Below are positions 54,751-63,012 of a stretch of DNA of 64,000 nucleotides, piece by piece. The stretch spans positions 1 through 64,000 of the forward strand of contig DATJPY010000031.1 of the NCBI GenBank assembly GCA_035506135.1, written 5' to 3'. The translations under genes were made by a program, and so were the position numbers. The DNA comes from DATJPY01 sp035506135. GTDB lineage: Bacteria > Myxococcota_A > UBA9160 > PR03. Under the pieces are notes generated by a model that was given only the letters and a program-made list of their open reading frames with translations, was not told the origin of the DNA and ran no database searches. Position 1 is the first letter of the stretch. Each line of letters opens with the position of its first letter.

Positions 54751-55458
54751 ATGGAGATCATCACCACGGCGGAGGGCTGGCAGTTCCTGCTCCGCTGGAT
54801 CCACTTCATGGCCGGCATCACCTGGATCGGGATGCTCTACTACTTCAACTTCGTGCAGACACCGTTCTTTGGCACCGAGCTCGGCGGAACGGCGCGCGGC
54901 GCCGTCGTGCGCGGGCTGGTGCCGAACGCGCTCTGGTGGTTCCGCTGGGGCGCCATGTTCACCTTCCTCTCGGGCTGGACGATCGTGCTCTGGAAGCTGC
55001 ACCAGGGCATCGCGATCGGCGACGGCTACATGACGCGCATCCTGAGCGGCGGCCTGCTCGGCACGCTCATGTGGGCCAACGTCTGGTTCGTGATCTGGCC
55101 GGCGCAGCAGGTGGTGATCCGCTCGGCGGAGCAGGTGGCCGGTGGCGGCCAGCCGATCGCCGAGGCCGCGGCGCGCGGCGCGCGCGCCGGGCTGTCGTCG
55201 CGCACCAACACGCTGTTCTCGATTCCGATGCTCTTCTTCATGGGCTCGGCGAGCCACCTGACGAGCTTCAACAATGGCCACCACGACCGCATCTACTTCC
55301 TGCTCTACCTGATCGTAGTGGGTTTCTTCGAGTGGAACTCGCTCTCCGGCAGCGGACAGCCCCGGCACAAGTTCCTCTCGACGGTGTCGGGCACGATCCA
55401 CGCCGGGCTCGGGCTGACGCTGGTGCTCTACCTGCTCGGAGCGATCATCAACTCGTAG
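54751..55458 (+). CDS. PuuD-like (urate oxidase N-terminal family) membrane protein
   Basis: This 235-residue protein has about seven membrane helices and the DUF989/PuuD signature WIHFMAGITWIGMLYYFNFVQ, with conserved His and Trp. In PuuD, urate hydroxylase, this membrane domain is followed by a cytochrome c domain. Here it is missing; the gene stops after the last helix. ATG at 54751 has GGAAGGAG upstream. The next, convergent gene is a free cytochrome c lipoprotein. Urate oxidation is not proved: no purine-catabolism gene is nearby. Confidence 0.8.
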   Translation: MEIITTAEGWQFLLRWIHFMAGITWIGMLYYFNFVQTPFFGTELGGTARGAVVRGLVPNALWWFRWGAMFTFLSGWTIVLWKLHQGIAIGDGYMTRILSGGLLGTLMWANVWFVIWPAQQVVIRSAEQVAGGGQPIAEAAARGARAGLSSRTNTLFSIPMLFFMGSASHLTSFNNGHHDRIYFLLYLIVVGFFEWNSLSGSGQPRHKFLSTVSGTIHAGLGLTLVLYLLGAIINS

Positions 55459-55467
55459 ACGGGCCGA

Positions 55468-55824
55468 TCAGCGCGGCTTGCAGCACTCGACGAGGAAGGC
55501 GTGGAGGTCGTCGACCTGTCCCGCGAGCTGCGGGAAGGCCGGCATCGCGCTCGAGCTGCGCTTCGGCTGGTAGCCGGGCGGATAGCCGGCGTGCACCACG
55601 CGCGCCTCGATCAGCTCGCGCGAGGCGCCGGCGATCGCCGGGCCGATCGCGCCGTCGAGCGCGGGGTCCTGGTTGTGGCAGGCGATGCACACGCTCATGT
55701 AGGTCGACCGGCCGCGCTGCGCCGCCTCGGAGAGCGGCGCCTCGCTCGAGCAGCCGAGCCCGAGCACCGCGACGCCCGTTCCGAGCCAGCCCGAGACCGA
55801 TCGCGAGATCGACCGCCGCCCCAT
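55468..55824 (-). CDS. Lipoprotein cytochrome c, single haem
   Basis: This 118-residue protein has a signal peptide ending at a lipobox (VLGLGC, Cys25) and a class I cytochrome c domain with CIACH (haem attachment) and the axial Met in SAMPAFPQL. It ends with CC near the C-terminus. A periplasmic electron carrier. The gene converges on the PuuD-like gene and may be the detached cytochrome partner of that membrane domain. Confidence 0.88.
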   Translation of the reverse strand: MGRRSISRSVSGWLGTGVAVLGLGCSSEAPLSEAAQRGRSTYMSVCIACHNQDPALDGAIGPAIAGASRELIEARVVHAGYPPGYQPKRSSSAMPAFPQLAGQVDDLHAFLVECCKPR

Positions 55825-55857
55825 CGCTCCTCCTCGCGAGGGGCGAGCGTAGCGAGA

Positions 55858-56280
55858 TTAGGAGGCCCAGGGGTCGAAGCTGCCGAAGCTCCAGAGATGG
55901 CCCTCGGGATCGCGGCAGGTGTAGCCCCGCCCGCCGTAGTGCTTGTCCTCGATGTCGAGGACGATCTTCGCCCCCGCCGCGACCGCCCGCGCGTAGTGCG
56001 CGTCCACCTCGGCGACGATCACGTAGGGGCTCCCGGTGTTCACGCCTCCGAGGTCGCGCGGAGGCCGGACGAGCTTGCCGTACTCGTCGTCGCGCGCGGA
56101 GCCGAGCATCACCATGCTGCCGTCGAAGACGAGCTCGGCGTGGGCGATGGCGCCGCCCTCGCCGGGCACCACGAGGTGCTTCTCGAAGCCGAAGGCTCGA
56201 CAGAGCCACTCGATGGCGGCGGGCGCGTCGTGATAGAGAAGGCTCGGGACGATCCGCGGATTCTTCGAGGGGTTCGACAT
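55858..56280 (-). CDS. VOC (glyoxalase-like) family protein
   Basis: This 140-residue VOC protein has paired beta-alpha-beta-beta-beta modules: VPSLLYHDAPAAIEWLCRAFG, GSMVMLGSARDDE and GSPYVIVAEVDAHYARAVAAGAK, then YTCRDPEGHLWSFG with metal-ligand-like residues. It resembles YnfA/PhnB-like VOC proteins of unknown substrate. It is one of four VOC genes in the last 8.5 kb of the window. Confidence 0.82.
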   Translation of the reverse strand: MSNPSKNPRIVPSLLYHDAPAAIEWLCRAFGFEKHLVVPGEGGAIAHAELVFDGSMVMLGSARDDEYGKLVRPPRDLGGVNTGSPYVIVAEVDAHYARAVAAGAKIVLDIEDKHYGGRGYTCRDPEGHLWSFGSFDPWAS

Positions 56281-56306
56281 GATGACTCCTTTCGGTGGGA
56301 TCTCGC

Positions 56307-56843
56307 CTAGAGCCCGAGGCGCCGGAGCTCCGCGGCGCGGCGCGGGGCGTCCCAGACCAGGAAGAACTCGTCGAGCTGCGGCGGCGCGACGCGCGTTCCG
56401 GAGAGCATCGCGTGCGCTTGGCCGCGGTGGTGGATCTGGTGGACGAAGAGATGGGCGAGCACCGCGTGCACGGCCTCGCGGGTCTCGCCGTCCTCGCCCC
56501 GGTCGAGCACGACCTCGCCCTCGAGCGCGTCGTCGCCGAGGGCGTCGCAGTAGCGGACGAGCCGCGTGTCGGCCGCCGCCTGCGCGATCGCAAGCTCCGC
56601 GAGCCGCGGGAACGGCATCTCGTCGTCATACACGGTGCGCCCGCGCCCGCCCCGCTCGAGGCCGTCGAGGTAGTACCAGTCGACGATCAGGATGTGGTTC
56701 AGCGTCTGCTGGAGCGAGGGGAAGAAGCTCACCCGCTCCGCCTCGAGCTCCTGCTGCGACAGCTCGCGGCAGGCGGCGAGGAGCCGGTGGTTCGACCACG
56801 CGTTGTTGCGGGCCATCGCACGGAAGTGTCCCGAGAGCCGCAT
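56307..56843 (-). CDS. DinB-family (YfiT-like) protein
   Basis: This 178-residue four-helix-bundle protein has the DinB three-His metal site: LNHILIVDWYY in helix 2 and HQIHHRGQAHAMLS in helix 4. DinB-family enzymes include thiol-dependent transferases; many bind divalent metal and join in stress response. ATG at 56843. It is between two other small genes. Confidence 0.85.
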   Translation of the reverse strand: MRLSGHFRAMARNNAWSNHRLLAACRELSQQELEAERVSFFPSLQQTLNHILIVDWYYLDGLERGGRGRTVYDDEMPFPRLAELAIAQAAADTRLVRYCDALGDDALEGEVVLDRGEDGETREAVHAVLAHLFVHQIHHRGQAHAMLSGTRVAPPQLDEFFLVWDAPRRAAELRRLGL

Positions 56844-56847
56844 GCGC

Positions 56848-57132
56848 TCACCCCGACCCGCGGCTCGATGCCACGACCTCGGCGGTCTCCTTCGAGGCGA
56901 CGACGGGGATGATCTCGAAGTCGGCGAGGTCACGCCATCGCAGCACCCACTGCTGGATCAGGCGCGGGTCGTCGCACTGGACGAGCTGGAAGCAGCGCTC
57001 GAAGCCGGCGTCGATCCAGCTCCCGACGTACTCGAGGCCCTCGGGCATCATGCGGCCCTTCTCGCGGAAGCGCTGGTAGACGGCGGCCACCGCGTCCGCG
57101 TCCTTGAAGCGTTCGATCACCATGAAGAGCAT
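56848..57132 (-). CDS. DUF3303 family protein
   Basis: This 94-residue protein fits DUF3303: MLFMVIERFKDADAVAAVYQ (ferredoxin-like dabb-type fold opening), GLEYVGSWIDAGFERCFQLV and WRDLADFEIIPV. The fold is small alpha/beta barrel-like; function unknown. ATG at 57132, or the internal ATG at 57123. It ends 4 bases before DinB, same strand. Confidence 0.72.
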   Translation of the reverse strand: MLFMVIERFKDADAVAAVYQRFREKGRMMPEGLEYVGSWIDAGFERCFQLVQCDDPRLIQQWVLRWRDLADFEIIPVVASKETAEVVASSRGSG

Positions 57133-57258
57133 CGCGATCGACCTCTCGAGGTGTGGGCGGGGAGGAAGCCGCCCGCTGCGCGACCGCAGAGAGGGTATCA
57201 GGGCAGGGGCGCTACGGGTCGCGCGGGGCGCCGGCGCCGGCCACGACACGCGTCGGTG

Positions 57259-57792
57259 CTACGGCGGCGCGGCCGCCGCCCCGCTGCGGAACGAGAAGAT
57301 GCGCCATCGGTTCGGGCTCCCGGGGCGCGTGCACTCGGTGAACGCGCCTCGTGTGTAGGCGCGGATCGTCGCCTCCCAGAACGGCAGGCCGCGGCGGTTG
57401 GCCTCCGAGACGCGCACGGTCCAGTCGCCGGGGAGCCGCTCCCAGAGCAGGACGGCGGCCCGCTGCCCGATCCCGGAGCGCCGATGGCGCCGGAGCACGA
57501 AGAACTCGGCGACGTCGAGCGCCTCGGGGTCGTCGCTCGCCGGCGAGCCGCGCGTCGCCAGGACGAAGCCGACGACGCGGCCGCCGGCTCGGATCAGGAA
57601 CGCGAAGCGGCGATCCGGCTCCGACCAGTAGAGCTGGAGTCGCGGGTAGCCGAAGCGGCCGTCCGGACCGGGCTCGAGCGGAAAGGCCTCGCTCAGATCG
57701 TGGATGTAGAGCTCGAGCAGGTTGTCGAGCAGCCGCGCATCGTCCGGCCGCGCGACCGCGAGCGCGATGTCCTCCGGCGCGCCCGTCGTCAG
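57259..57792 (-). CDS. GNAT-family N-acetyltransferase
   Basis: This about 177-residue protein has a GNAT fold: LLDNLLELYIHDLSEAF, FAFLIRAGGRVVGFVLATRG, VAEFFVLRRHRRSGIGQRAA with the acetyl-CoA-binding RRxGxG loop, and a final VRVSEANRRGLPFWEATI. The frame has no ATG, GTG or TTG ahead of the first helix. A CTG at 57792 overlaps the lspA stop as CTGA, and GAGGA lies just upstream (57796-57800). The three upstream genes are joined by 4-nt overlaps of the same kind, which supports this start. Substrate unknown. Confidence 0.78.
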   Translation of the reverse strand: MTTGAPEDIALAVARPDDARLLDNLLELYIHDLSEAFPLEPGPDGRFGYPRLQLYWSEPDRRFAFLIRAGGRVVGFVLATRGSPASDDPEALDVAEFFVLRRHRRSGIGQRAAVLLWERLPGDWTVRVSEANRRGLPFWEATIRAYTRGAFTECTRPGSPNRWRIFSFRSGAAAAPP

Positions 57793-58316
57793 GCGTCCTC
57801 GCGGGCGGCGTCCATCGACGGCGCGCGCCGCCCCGACGTCATGAGGAGCAGCACGCCCGCGACGATCGCGACGTCGGCGACGTTGAAGATCCCCGTGCGG
57901 AAGCGGCCGACGCCGATGCTCACGAAGTCCGTGACGGCGCCGCCGTGGAGCACCCGGTCGAGCCAGTTGCCGAGCCCGCCGCCGACGACGAGGCCGAGCG
58001 CGACCCGCCCGAGGCGCGAGGCTCGCCCGGTCCGCACGGCGACGAGGCAGACCGCCGTCAGCAGGGCGGGGGCGAGGCCGACCAGCAGCGCGCGCCGCAC
58101 GAGCTCGGGCAGGCCGGCGCCCAGGCTCATGAACGCGCCCGGATTCGCGACGAGCTCGAAGCGCAGCATGTCGCCGAAGAGTGTCAGCCGCTGCGAGCTC
58201 TCGAGGAGCAGGCCTGCGGCCTGCTTCGTCGCCTGGTCGCAGCCCACGCACGCGAGCAGGGCCGCCGGGAATGCCCAGCGCGACGCGCCGCGCGCGAGGC
58301 CGGGGATCGCACTCAT
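57789..58316 (-). CDS. lspA: Lipoprotein signal peptidase (SPase II)
   Basis: This 175-residue membrane aspartyl protease removes signal peptides from prolipoproteins. Four helices and the family motifs are visible: CDQATKQ near residue 26, ELVANPGAFMSLG, VGGGLGNWLDRVLHGGAVTDFV with catalytic Asp, and FNVADVAI with the second Asp. The ATG overlaps the VOC gene stop (ATGA), and its stop overlaps the CTG of the GNAT gene (CTGA). Confidence 0.95.
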   Translation of the reverse strand: MSAIPGLARGASRWAFPAALLACVGCDQATKQAAGLLLESSQRLTLFGDMLRFELVANPGAFMSLGAGLPELVRRALLVGLAPALLTAVCLVAVRTGRASRLGRVALGLVVGGGLGNWLDRVLHGGAVTDFVSIGVGRFRTGIFNVADVAIVAGVLLLMTSGRRAPSMDAAREDA

Positions 58317-58762
58317 CGCTCGCCTCCGCCGGGCGCGGCGGGGATTCGCGGCTGGAAGGTGCCGATCGTCCAGAAGTTGCCCGCCGGGTCCCGCAGGTCG
58401 AACTGGTGGCTTCCGTCCGGAAAGGCGGGGGTGCGGGCGACGTGCGGTGGGCGGAGGATCTCGGCCCCCGCCGCCAGCGCGCGCCGGTACTGCCGGTCGA
58501 CGGCTCCCGCGTCCTCGGCGACCAGCGCGATCGAGGCGGGTCCGGCGGCGGCCCACGGGTTGTCGGCGGGCGGCCGCGCATGGGCGAAGACCACCCCGGT
58601 CCGCCACGCGAGCTCCGCGAAGACGGGGGCGCCGTCGGGACCGCCATACACCGAGGCAGCTCGGAGGCCGAGCACCTCCGTGAGCCAGCGGATCGCGGCG
58701 ACCAGATCGTCGTACGCGACCGACGGGACGAGCGTCGGAGCGATCACGCTCGGCTCGCTCAC
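58313..58762 (-). CDS. VOC (glyoxalase-like) family protein
   Basis: This 149-residue VOC protein has two modules: VPSVAYDDLVAAIRWLTEVLG, GVVFAHARPPAD, and the second with SIALVAEDAGAVDRQYRRAL and SHQFDLRDPAGNFWTIGT. It resembles antibiotic-resistance/glyoxalase-type proteins of unknown ligand. GTG start at 58762 overlaps the Gly-rich gene (GTGA); the stop overlaps lspA (ATGA). Confidence 0.8.
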   Translation of the reverse strand: MSEPSVIAPTLVPSVAYDDLVAAIRWLTEVLGLRAASVYGGPDGAPVFAELAWRTGVVFAHARPPADNPWAAAGPASIALVAEDAGAVDRQYRRALAAGAEILRPPHVARTPAFPDGSHQFDLRDPAGNFWTIGTFQPRIPAAPGGGER

Positions 58763-60345
58763 GACTCCACCGCGAGCCTTCGACGGCGGAGCGCCGCGCA
58801 GGTCGCGATCGCGACCACGGCGAGCGCGTCGAAGCACGGCTCGGGCACCACGCACGACACGCCGGCGGCCTGGCAGTCCGGCGCGATGCCGAGGCCGAAG
58901 GCGCCGGCCATCCCGTCGGTTCCCGCCGCGCCGTCGTTGCCTGGGATGCCGTTGGGCGCGTGGCCGCTTCCGTTCGGCGTGTTCGCGCCGCCGCTTCCTC
59001 CCGTCCCTCCTGTACCGCCTCCACCGGCGGCGCCGAAGCAGGTGAAGTCGCCCGGCGAGCAGGTGTTGCTCCCACCGCCGCCGCCTCCGACCGAGTTCTG
59101 CGCGAACGTGACGGCCGCGAGCGAGATCGGCGTCGTGCTGAAGATCGCGCCGCCGATGCCGCTCCCGCCACCGCCGTTGCTGCCGCCGTCCGCGCCGTCG
59201 CCGCCGTTGCCCCCGTCTCCTCCCAGGCCGCCTGGCTCGCCGTCGCCGCCGAGTGCGCCGTCGCCACCCTGGCCACCGAAGCCAGCGCTCGCGCCGAAGC
59301 TCGAGGAGCTCGCGAAGGCGGAGTTGCCTCGGAAGGCGGTGTTGGTCACCACGAGCGTGCCGGTGTTGTAGATGGCGCCGCCGAAGGCGCTGCCCCCGTC
59401 GCCGCCCTTGCCGCCGTCCTCTCCGTTCTGCGCGTTGCCGCCCCACCCGCCGTCGCCGCCGAGCCCCGTGTTGTCGTTCGGGAACATCGGGGCGGTGTTG
59501 AACGAGGCGCCGCCGGCGCCGCCGTTGCCTCCGGTCCCGCCGTTGCCGCCGAAGGCGCCGCGGCCCGGGAGGCCAGCGGCGGCGCCGTTGCTCTGGAAGG
59601 TGCAGCCGTCGATGTGCAGGGTGCCCGCGTTGTCGATCGCGCCGCCGAACGCACTGCCCCCCGCGCCACCGTCACCGCCTTTCGTCGCATGGCCGCCGTC
59701 GGCGCCGCGCGCCCCGTTGCCCGCGTTCATCCCGGGCCCGCCGCCACCTCGTCCACCGGGTCCGCCGTTGCCGCCGCGCCCGCCCTGGCCGCCGCCGGCC
59801 CCGCCGGCGGCATTGTTCTGGCTGATGAAGCAGTTGCTCAGGGTGACGGTGCTGGCGGAGTCGATCGAGAGGGCGCCGCCGCGCCCTTCGGCGCCGTCCA
59901 CGCCGTTGCCCGCCTCGGTGGCGTCGTGGCCGGGCTGACCCATCGTCCCGTTCGCACCATCACCTCCATCGGTGCCCGCGAGCCCGCCGTCGCCGTCCTG
60001 TGCGTCCTGGCCGGCTGCGCCGTTGGCACCGACCGCGAGGCCGTTCACGAGATGGATGCCGTCGAGCACGAGCGCGCTGGCATGCGCCTCCATCACGCGC
60101 GCGGGCGGAGTCAGCGGATCGCGCTCGATCGTGACCGTCGCGCCGTGCAGCGTCACGTCGACGCCTTGTGCGATCAGCGTCTGCTCGATGTCGATCGTGC
60201 CGGTGCAGGCGAAGTCGAGAGTTCCCCCCGTCGAGAACACGCTCTCGAGCTCCATCCGATCGGGGTCGCCGCAGGCAGGCTGCGCCGACGCCTGCATGAC
60301 GGGGAGGATCGAGAGGAGCAGGGCGGCGGCGTACGTCAGGCGCAC
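58759..60345 (-). CDS. Gly/Asn-rich repetitive exported protein with PEP-CTERM tail
   Basis: This 528-residue protein has a signal peptide (about 1-25), a unique start with GTIDIEQTLIAQGVDVTLHG, then four Gly/Asn/Asp-rich loops that alternate with short beta strands such as STVTLSNCFISQNNAA and GTLHIDGCTFQSNGAA. This resembles parallel beta-helix/PGRS-like proteins: each CFISQNN, CTFQSN, AFRGNS and TFAQNS would be one turn. It ends with VPEPCFDALAVVAIATCA and RRRR, a PEP-CTERM sorting motif. Likely extracellular, possibly with Ca-binding. GTG start at 60345. Its stop overlaps the VOC gene (GTGA). Confidence 0.75.
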   Translation of the reverse strand: MRLTYAAALLLSILPVMQASAQPACGDPDRMELESVFSTGGTLDFACTGTIDIEQTLIAQGVDVTLHGATVTIERDPLTPPARVMEAHASALVLDGIHLVNGLAVGANGAAGQDAQDGDGGLAGTDGGDGANGTMGQPGHDATEAGNGVDGAEGRGGALSIDSASTVTLSNCFISQNNAAGGAGGGQGGRGGNGGPGGRGGGGPGMNAGNGARGADGGHATKGGDGGAGGSAFGGAIDNAGTLHIDGCTFQSNGAAAGLPGRGAFGGNGGTGGNGGAGGASFNTAPMFPNDNTGLGGDGGWGGNAQNGEDGGKGGDGGSAFGGAIYNTGTLVVTNTAFRGNSAFASSSSFGASAGFGGQGGDGALGGDGEPGGLGGDGGNGGDGADGGSNGGGGSGIGGAIFSTTPISLAAVTFAQNSVGGGGGGSNTCSPGDFTCFGAAGGGGTGGTGGSGGANTPNGSGHAPNGIPGNDGAAGTDGMAGAFGLGIAPDCQAAGVSCVVPEPCFDALAVVAIATCAALRRRRLAVES

Positions 60346-60379
60346 GACGCGCCACGCTACCGCCTCGGGCGACACCGGG

Positions 60380-60907
60380 TCAAACGGAGACCGGCCCGCC
60401 TCCGAGGTCGAGATCCATGGTGCGCACCTCGAGCGGCGATCCCGCCCGGAGCCGCTCGACCTCGCCCGTGAAGCGCAGCCCGCCACGCTCGTAGAGCTGC
60501 TCCGCCGCGCGGTTGCCCCGGGTCACGCGCAGCTCGAGCCGGCGTGCGCCGTGCGCCTGCGCCCACGATGCCACCGCCGCCACGAGCGCCCGGCCGACGC
60601 CCAACCGCCGCGCCTCGGGCGCGACCCACATCGAGAAGAGGTGGGCGGTGTCGCGCGCGACGGGATCGAGCCGCGTGTAGGCGAGCCCCACGCCGCGGCC
60701 GGCCCGCTCGGCGACGAGCGATAGCTGGTCGTCCGAGGCGGTCGAGAGCGCGAGCTGCCGCGCCCACTCGGCGTCGGGCCGATCCTGCTCCTCCTCGACG
60801 GTGCGCGCGAAGGCGTCGGGTGCGTCCGCGAGCGCGCGGAGGCGCAGCTCGCGCAGCAGCGGCCACTCGTGACGCTCGAAGGGGCGCACCGTGAAGGGAG
60901 CCGACAC
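60380..60907 (-). CDS. GNAT-family N-acetyltransferase
   Basis: This 175-residue protein has a GNAT fold: TVRPFERHEWPLLRELRLRAL, LSLVAERAGRGVGLAYTRL, LFSMWVAPEARRLGVGRALV with the acetyl-CoA loop RRLGVG, then RLELRVTRGNRAAEQLYERG and LRFTGE. It resembles ribosomal-protein-type and general GNATs. GTG start at 60907. The acceptor is unknown. Confidence 0.88.
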   Translation of the reverse strand: MSAPFTVRPFERHEWPLLRELRLRALADAPDAFARTVEEEQDRPDAEWARQLALSTASDDQLSLVAERAGRGVGLAYTRLDPVARDTAHLFSMWVAPEARRLGVGRALVAAVASWAQAHGARRLELRVTRGNRAAEQLYERGGLRFTGEVERLRAGSPLEVRTMDLDLGGGPVSV

Positions 60908-60923
60908 GACGCGACCGTAGCAG

Positions 60924-61757
60924 CTACCTGGTTCGCGAGTTCGCCGCTCCGGCTGCGGGTTGCTCGAGGCGCAGCCGGGCGGCTCGAAGCGGATACGCGA
61001 GCTGACCCAAGAACCCGTCGGGCACGGGATCGTCGGTGCCGAAGACGGTGGCCGCGCGGTCGCACGGCATGTAGAAGGTGCCGAAGAGGAGGTCCCACAC
61101 GACGAGGATGCCTCCGAAGTTCTTGTCGAGACCCTCGGCCTCGCCCGTGTGATGCCAGCGATGGAACCTGGGGCTCGCGATCACGTGGCGCAGCGGGTCG
61201 AACGACCACGAGACGTTGGAGTGGAGGAAGACGGCGTACCAGGTGGTGAACGGCGCGAGCACGAGGAAGGTCGCTGCGTGGAAGCCGAGCGCGAGGACGG
61301 GAGCCACGTTCACGAGCTGCACGCCGATCTCGTTCAGCGGGTGGAAACGCCCCGAGCTCAGCCAGTCGAGCCGCCTCGACGAGTGGTGCACCGCGTGCAC
61401 GGGCCAGAGCCTGCGCGTGTGGAAGAAGCGGTGCTGCCAGTACGAGAGGAAGTCCGCCAGCACGAAGACGATCGGCACCTGCCACCAGAACGGGATCCGC
61501 GAAGCAGGTCCGAACCCCTGGAAGAACTCCGGCGGCTTCATCCCGAGCGCGAGCATCCACGGAATCAATGCGAAGTAGACTGCCCAGGGCGCGATGCGGC
61601 GGGCGACGAACGACTGGAAGACGTACCAGACTGCGTCGGACGGCACGCCCGGTCGCGCGAGCGTCCGCGTCGGAACCGAGGGCCAGAGCCGCTCGAGCGC
61701 GATGCACACGGCGGGGACGATCACGAAGCCGACGAGGGCCGCGATCCGCACATCCAT
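60924..61757 (-). CDS. Sterol desaturase/fatty acid hydroxylase-family membrane protein
   Basis: This 277-residue membrane di-iron protein has four or more helices and the three His boxes: YWQHRFFHTRRL, HAVHHSSRRLD and HRWHHTGEAE, plus FHPLNEI. These ligands fit the fatty acid hydroxylase superfamily, which oxidises lipids, sterols or carotenoids. ATG at 61757. The C-terminal Arg-rich tail is cytoplasmic by inside-positive rule. Confidence 0.9.
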   Translation of the reverse strand: MDVRIAALVGFVIVPAVCIALERLWPSVPTRTLARPGVPSDAVWYVFQSFVARRIAPWAVYFALIPWMLALGMKPPEFFQGFGPASRIPFWWQVPIVFVLADFLSYWQHRFFHTRRLWPVHAVHHSSRRLDWLSSGRFHPLNEIGVQLVNVAPVLALGFHAATFLVLAPFTTWYAVFLHSNVSWSFDPLRHVIASPRFHRWHHTGEAEGLDKNFGGILVVWDLLFGTFYMPCDRAATVFGTDDPVPDGFLGQLAYPLRAARLRLEQPAAGAANSRTR

Positions 61758-61902
61758 CTCGCACCTCGCAGACCGGCGCCGCGCCCCGCGCTAGGCGCCG
61801 GCGATTCCGAGCCTCACCAGGCTCTCGGCCGTGGCGACGACCGCGTCCTCGCCGCCCGTCACCGGGACCGTGCGCATCGTCGATCCGCTCCCCGTTCCGT
61901 GG

Positions 61903-62559
61903 TCAGTCGCGATCGGGCGCGCCGAGCGGGAAGAGTGGCCGATAGGGCCGCGCCTCGTCCACCGCACGCGCGAACGAGGGCCGCTCGAGGAGCCGCCGTC
62001 GATACGAGCGGACCTTCGGGAACGCCTCGCCGAGCGGATGGGTCCAGTCGGCGTAGAAGAGGGCGGGGGCGGCCGAGCAGTCTGCCATGCTGAAGGCGCG
62101 GCCCGCCGCCCACTCGCGCCCGGCCAGGGTCTGCTCGAGCCAGGCGTAGGCGGTGTCGAGCGTCGCCCGCGCGTCGGCCACGCCCCTCGCGTCGCGATCC
62201 TCTGCGCGGCGCAGGCTATCCCCCACGATCTTCTGCATCGGCGTCGAGACGTAGCTGTCGAACACGCGGTCCATCATCCGCACCTCGAGCGCCGCGCCGG
62301 GCTCTGCCGGGACGAGGCGCACCGGTCCCGGATGACGCAGCCCCAGGTGCTCGATGATGATGCTCGACTCCACCACCGTCCGGCCGTCGTCCACGAGCAT
62401 GGGCATGCGCCGGAGCGGCCAGAGGGCGGCGTGCTCGGCGGCGATCTTCTCGTCGCCAGGCGTGAGCATGCGCAGCTCGAACGGAGTCGCGTTCTCGTAG
62501 AGCGCGATCAGCACCTTCTGGCAGTACGACGAGAAAGGATGGGCGTAGAGCTGCATCAT
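61903..62559 (-). CDS. Glutathione S-transferase-like protein
   Basis: This 218-residue protein has an N-terminal thioredoxin-fold domain (MQLYAHPFSSYCQKVLIALYE, with FSSYCQK at the GSH site; PMLVDDGRTVVESSIIIEHL with the glutathione-gamma-glutamyl-binding ES) and an all-helical C-domain (VYTP-like to FSMADCSAAPALFYADW). Likely conjugates or reduces electrophiles. ATG at 62559 (or 62556). It lies next to a VOC gene and may share its task. Confidence 0.88.
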   Translation of the reverse strand: MMQLYAHPFSSYCQKVLIALYENATPFELRMLTPGDEKIAAEHAALWPLRRMPMLVDDGRTVVESSIIIEHLGLRHPGPVRLVPAEPGAALEVRMMDRVFDSYVSTPMQKIVGDSLRRAEDRDARGVADARATLDTAYAWLEQTLAGREWAAGRAFSMADCSAAPALFYADWTHPLGEAFPKVRSYRRRLLERPSFARAVDEARPYRPLFPLGAPDRD

Positions 62560-62579
62560 GCGAGGGACTCCGAGGCGCT

Positions 62580-62957
62580 CTACTCGGCGCGAAGCTGGTC
62601 CAGGTAGAAGCCGTTGCCGTCCGGATCGGCGAGCGTCGCCATGTAGCCGCCCCACGGCTGCTTCGTCGGCGGCATCGTGAAGCGGACTCCGCGCGCGACG
62701 AGCTCCTTGTGCGCGGCGTCGAGATCGGGAACTCCGAAGCCGACCCCGGTGTGTCGGCCGAAGAGCCCGGCGGACTCCGGCGCCTTCGGATCGACGCGCG
62801 CGATCCCGAGCCGCGCGCCCTCCGTGGCGAACGACGCGTAGCCGAACTCGTCCTCCCGGAACTGGAAGGGGAGCCCGAGCTTGTCGCGATAGAACTCGAC
62901 GGCTCGTCCGAGATCGCTCACGAAGACGTTCACGTACCAGATCCTGGGGGTCTGCAT
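62580..62957 (-). CDS. VOC (glyoxalase-like) family protein
   Basis: This 125-residue VOC protein has modules WYVNVFVSDLGRAVEFYRDK, GLPFQFREDEFGYASF and HTGVGFGVPDLDAAHKELV, ending YMATLADPDGNGFYLDQL with the C-terminal ligand-like DGN. Substrate unknown. ATG at 62957. It is 20 bases upstream of the GST gene, same strand. Confidence 0.82.
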   Translation of the reverse strand: MQTPRIWYVNVFVSDLGRAVEFYRDKLGLPFQFREDEFGYASFATEGARLGIARVDPKAPESAGLFGRHTGVGFGVPDLDAAHKELVARGVRFTMPPTKQPWGGYMATLADPDGNGFYLDQLRAE

Positions 62958-63012
62958 CGCTGCCTCCTGCCGCACGGGGCTGAGTCGCGCTCAGCCGTCG
63001 GTAGCGGTGCGC

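Noticed and set aside
61791..61877. 28-codon frame on the minus strand after the GST gene
   Set aside because: Could be the C-terminal remnant of a lost gene, but it is too short to support and has no homologue I recognise.
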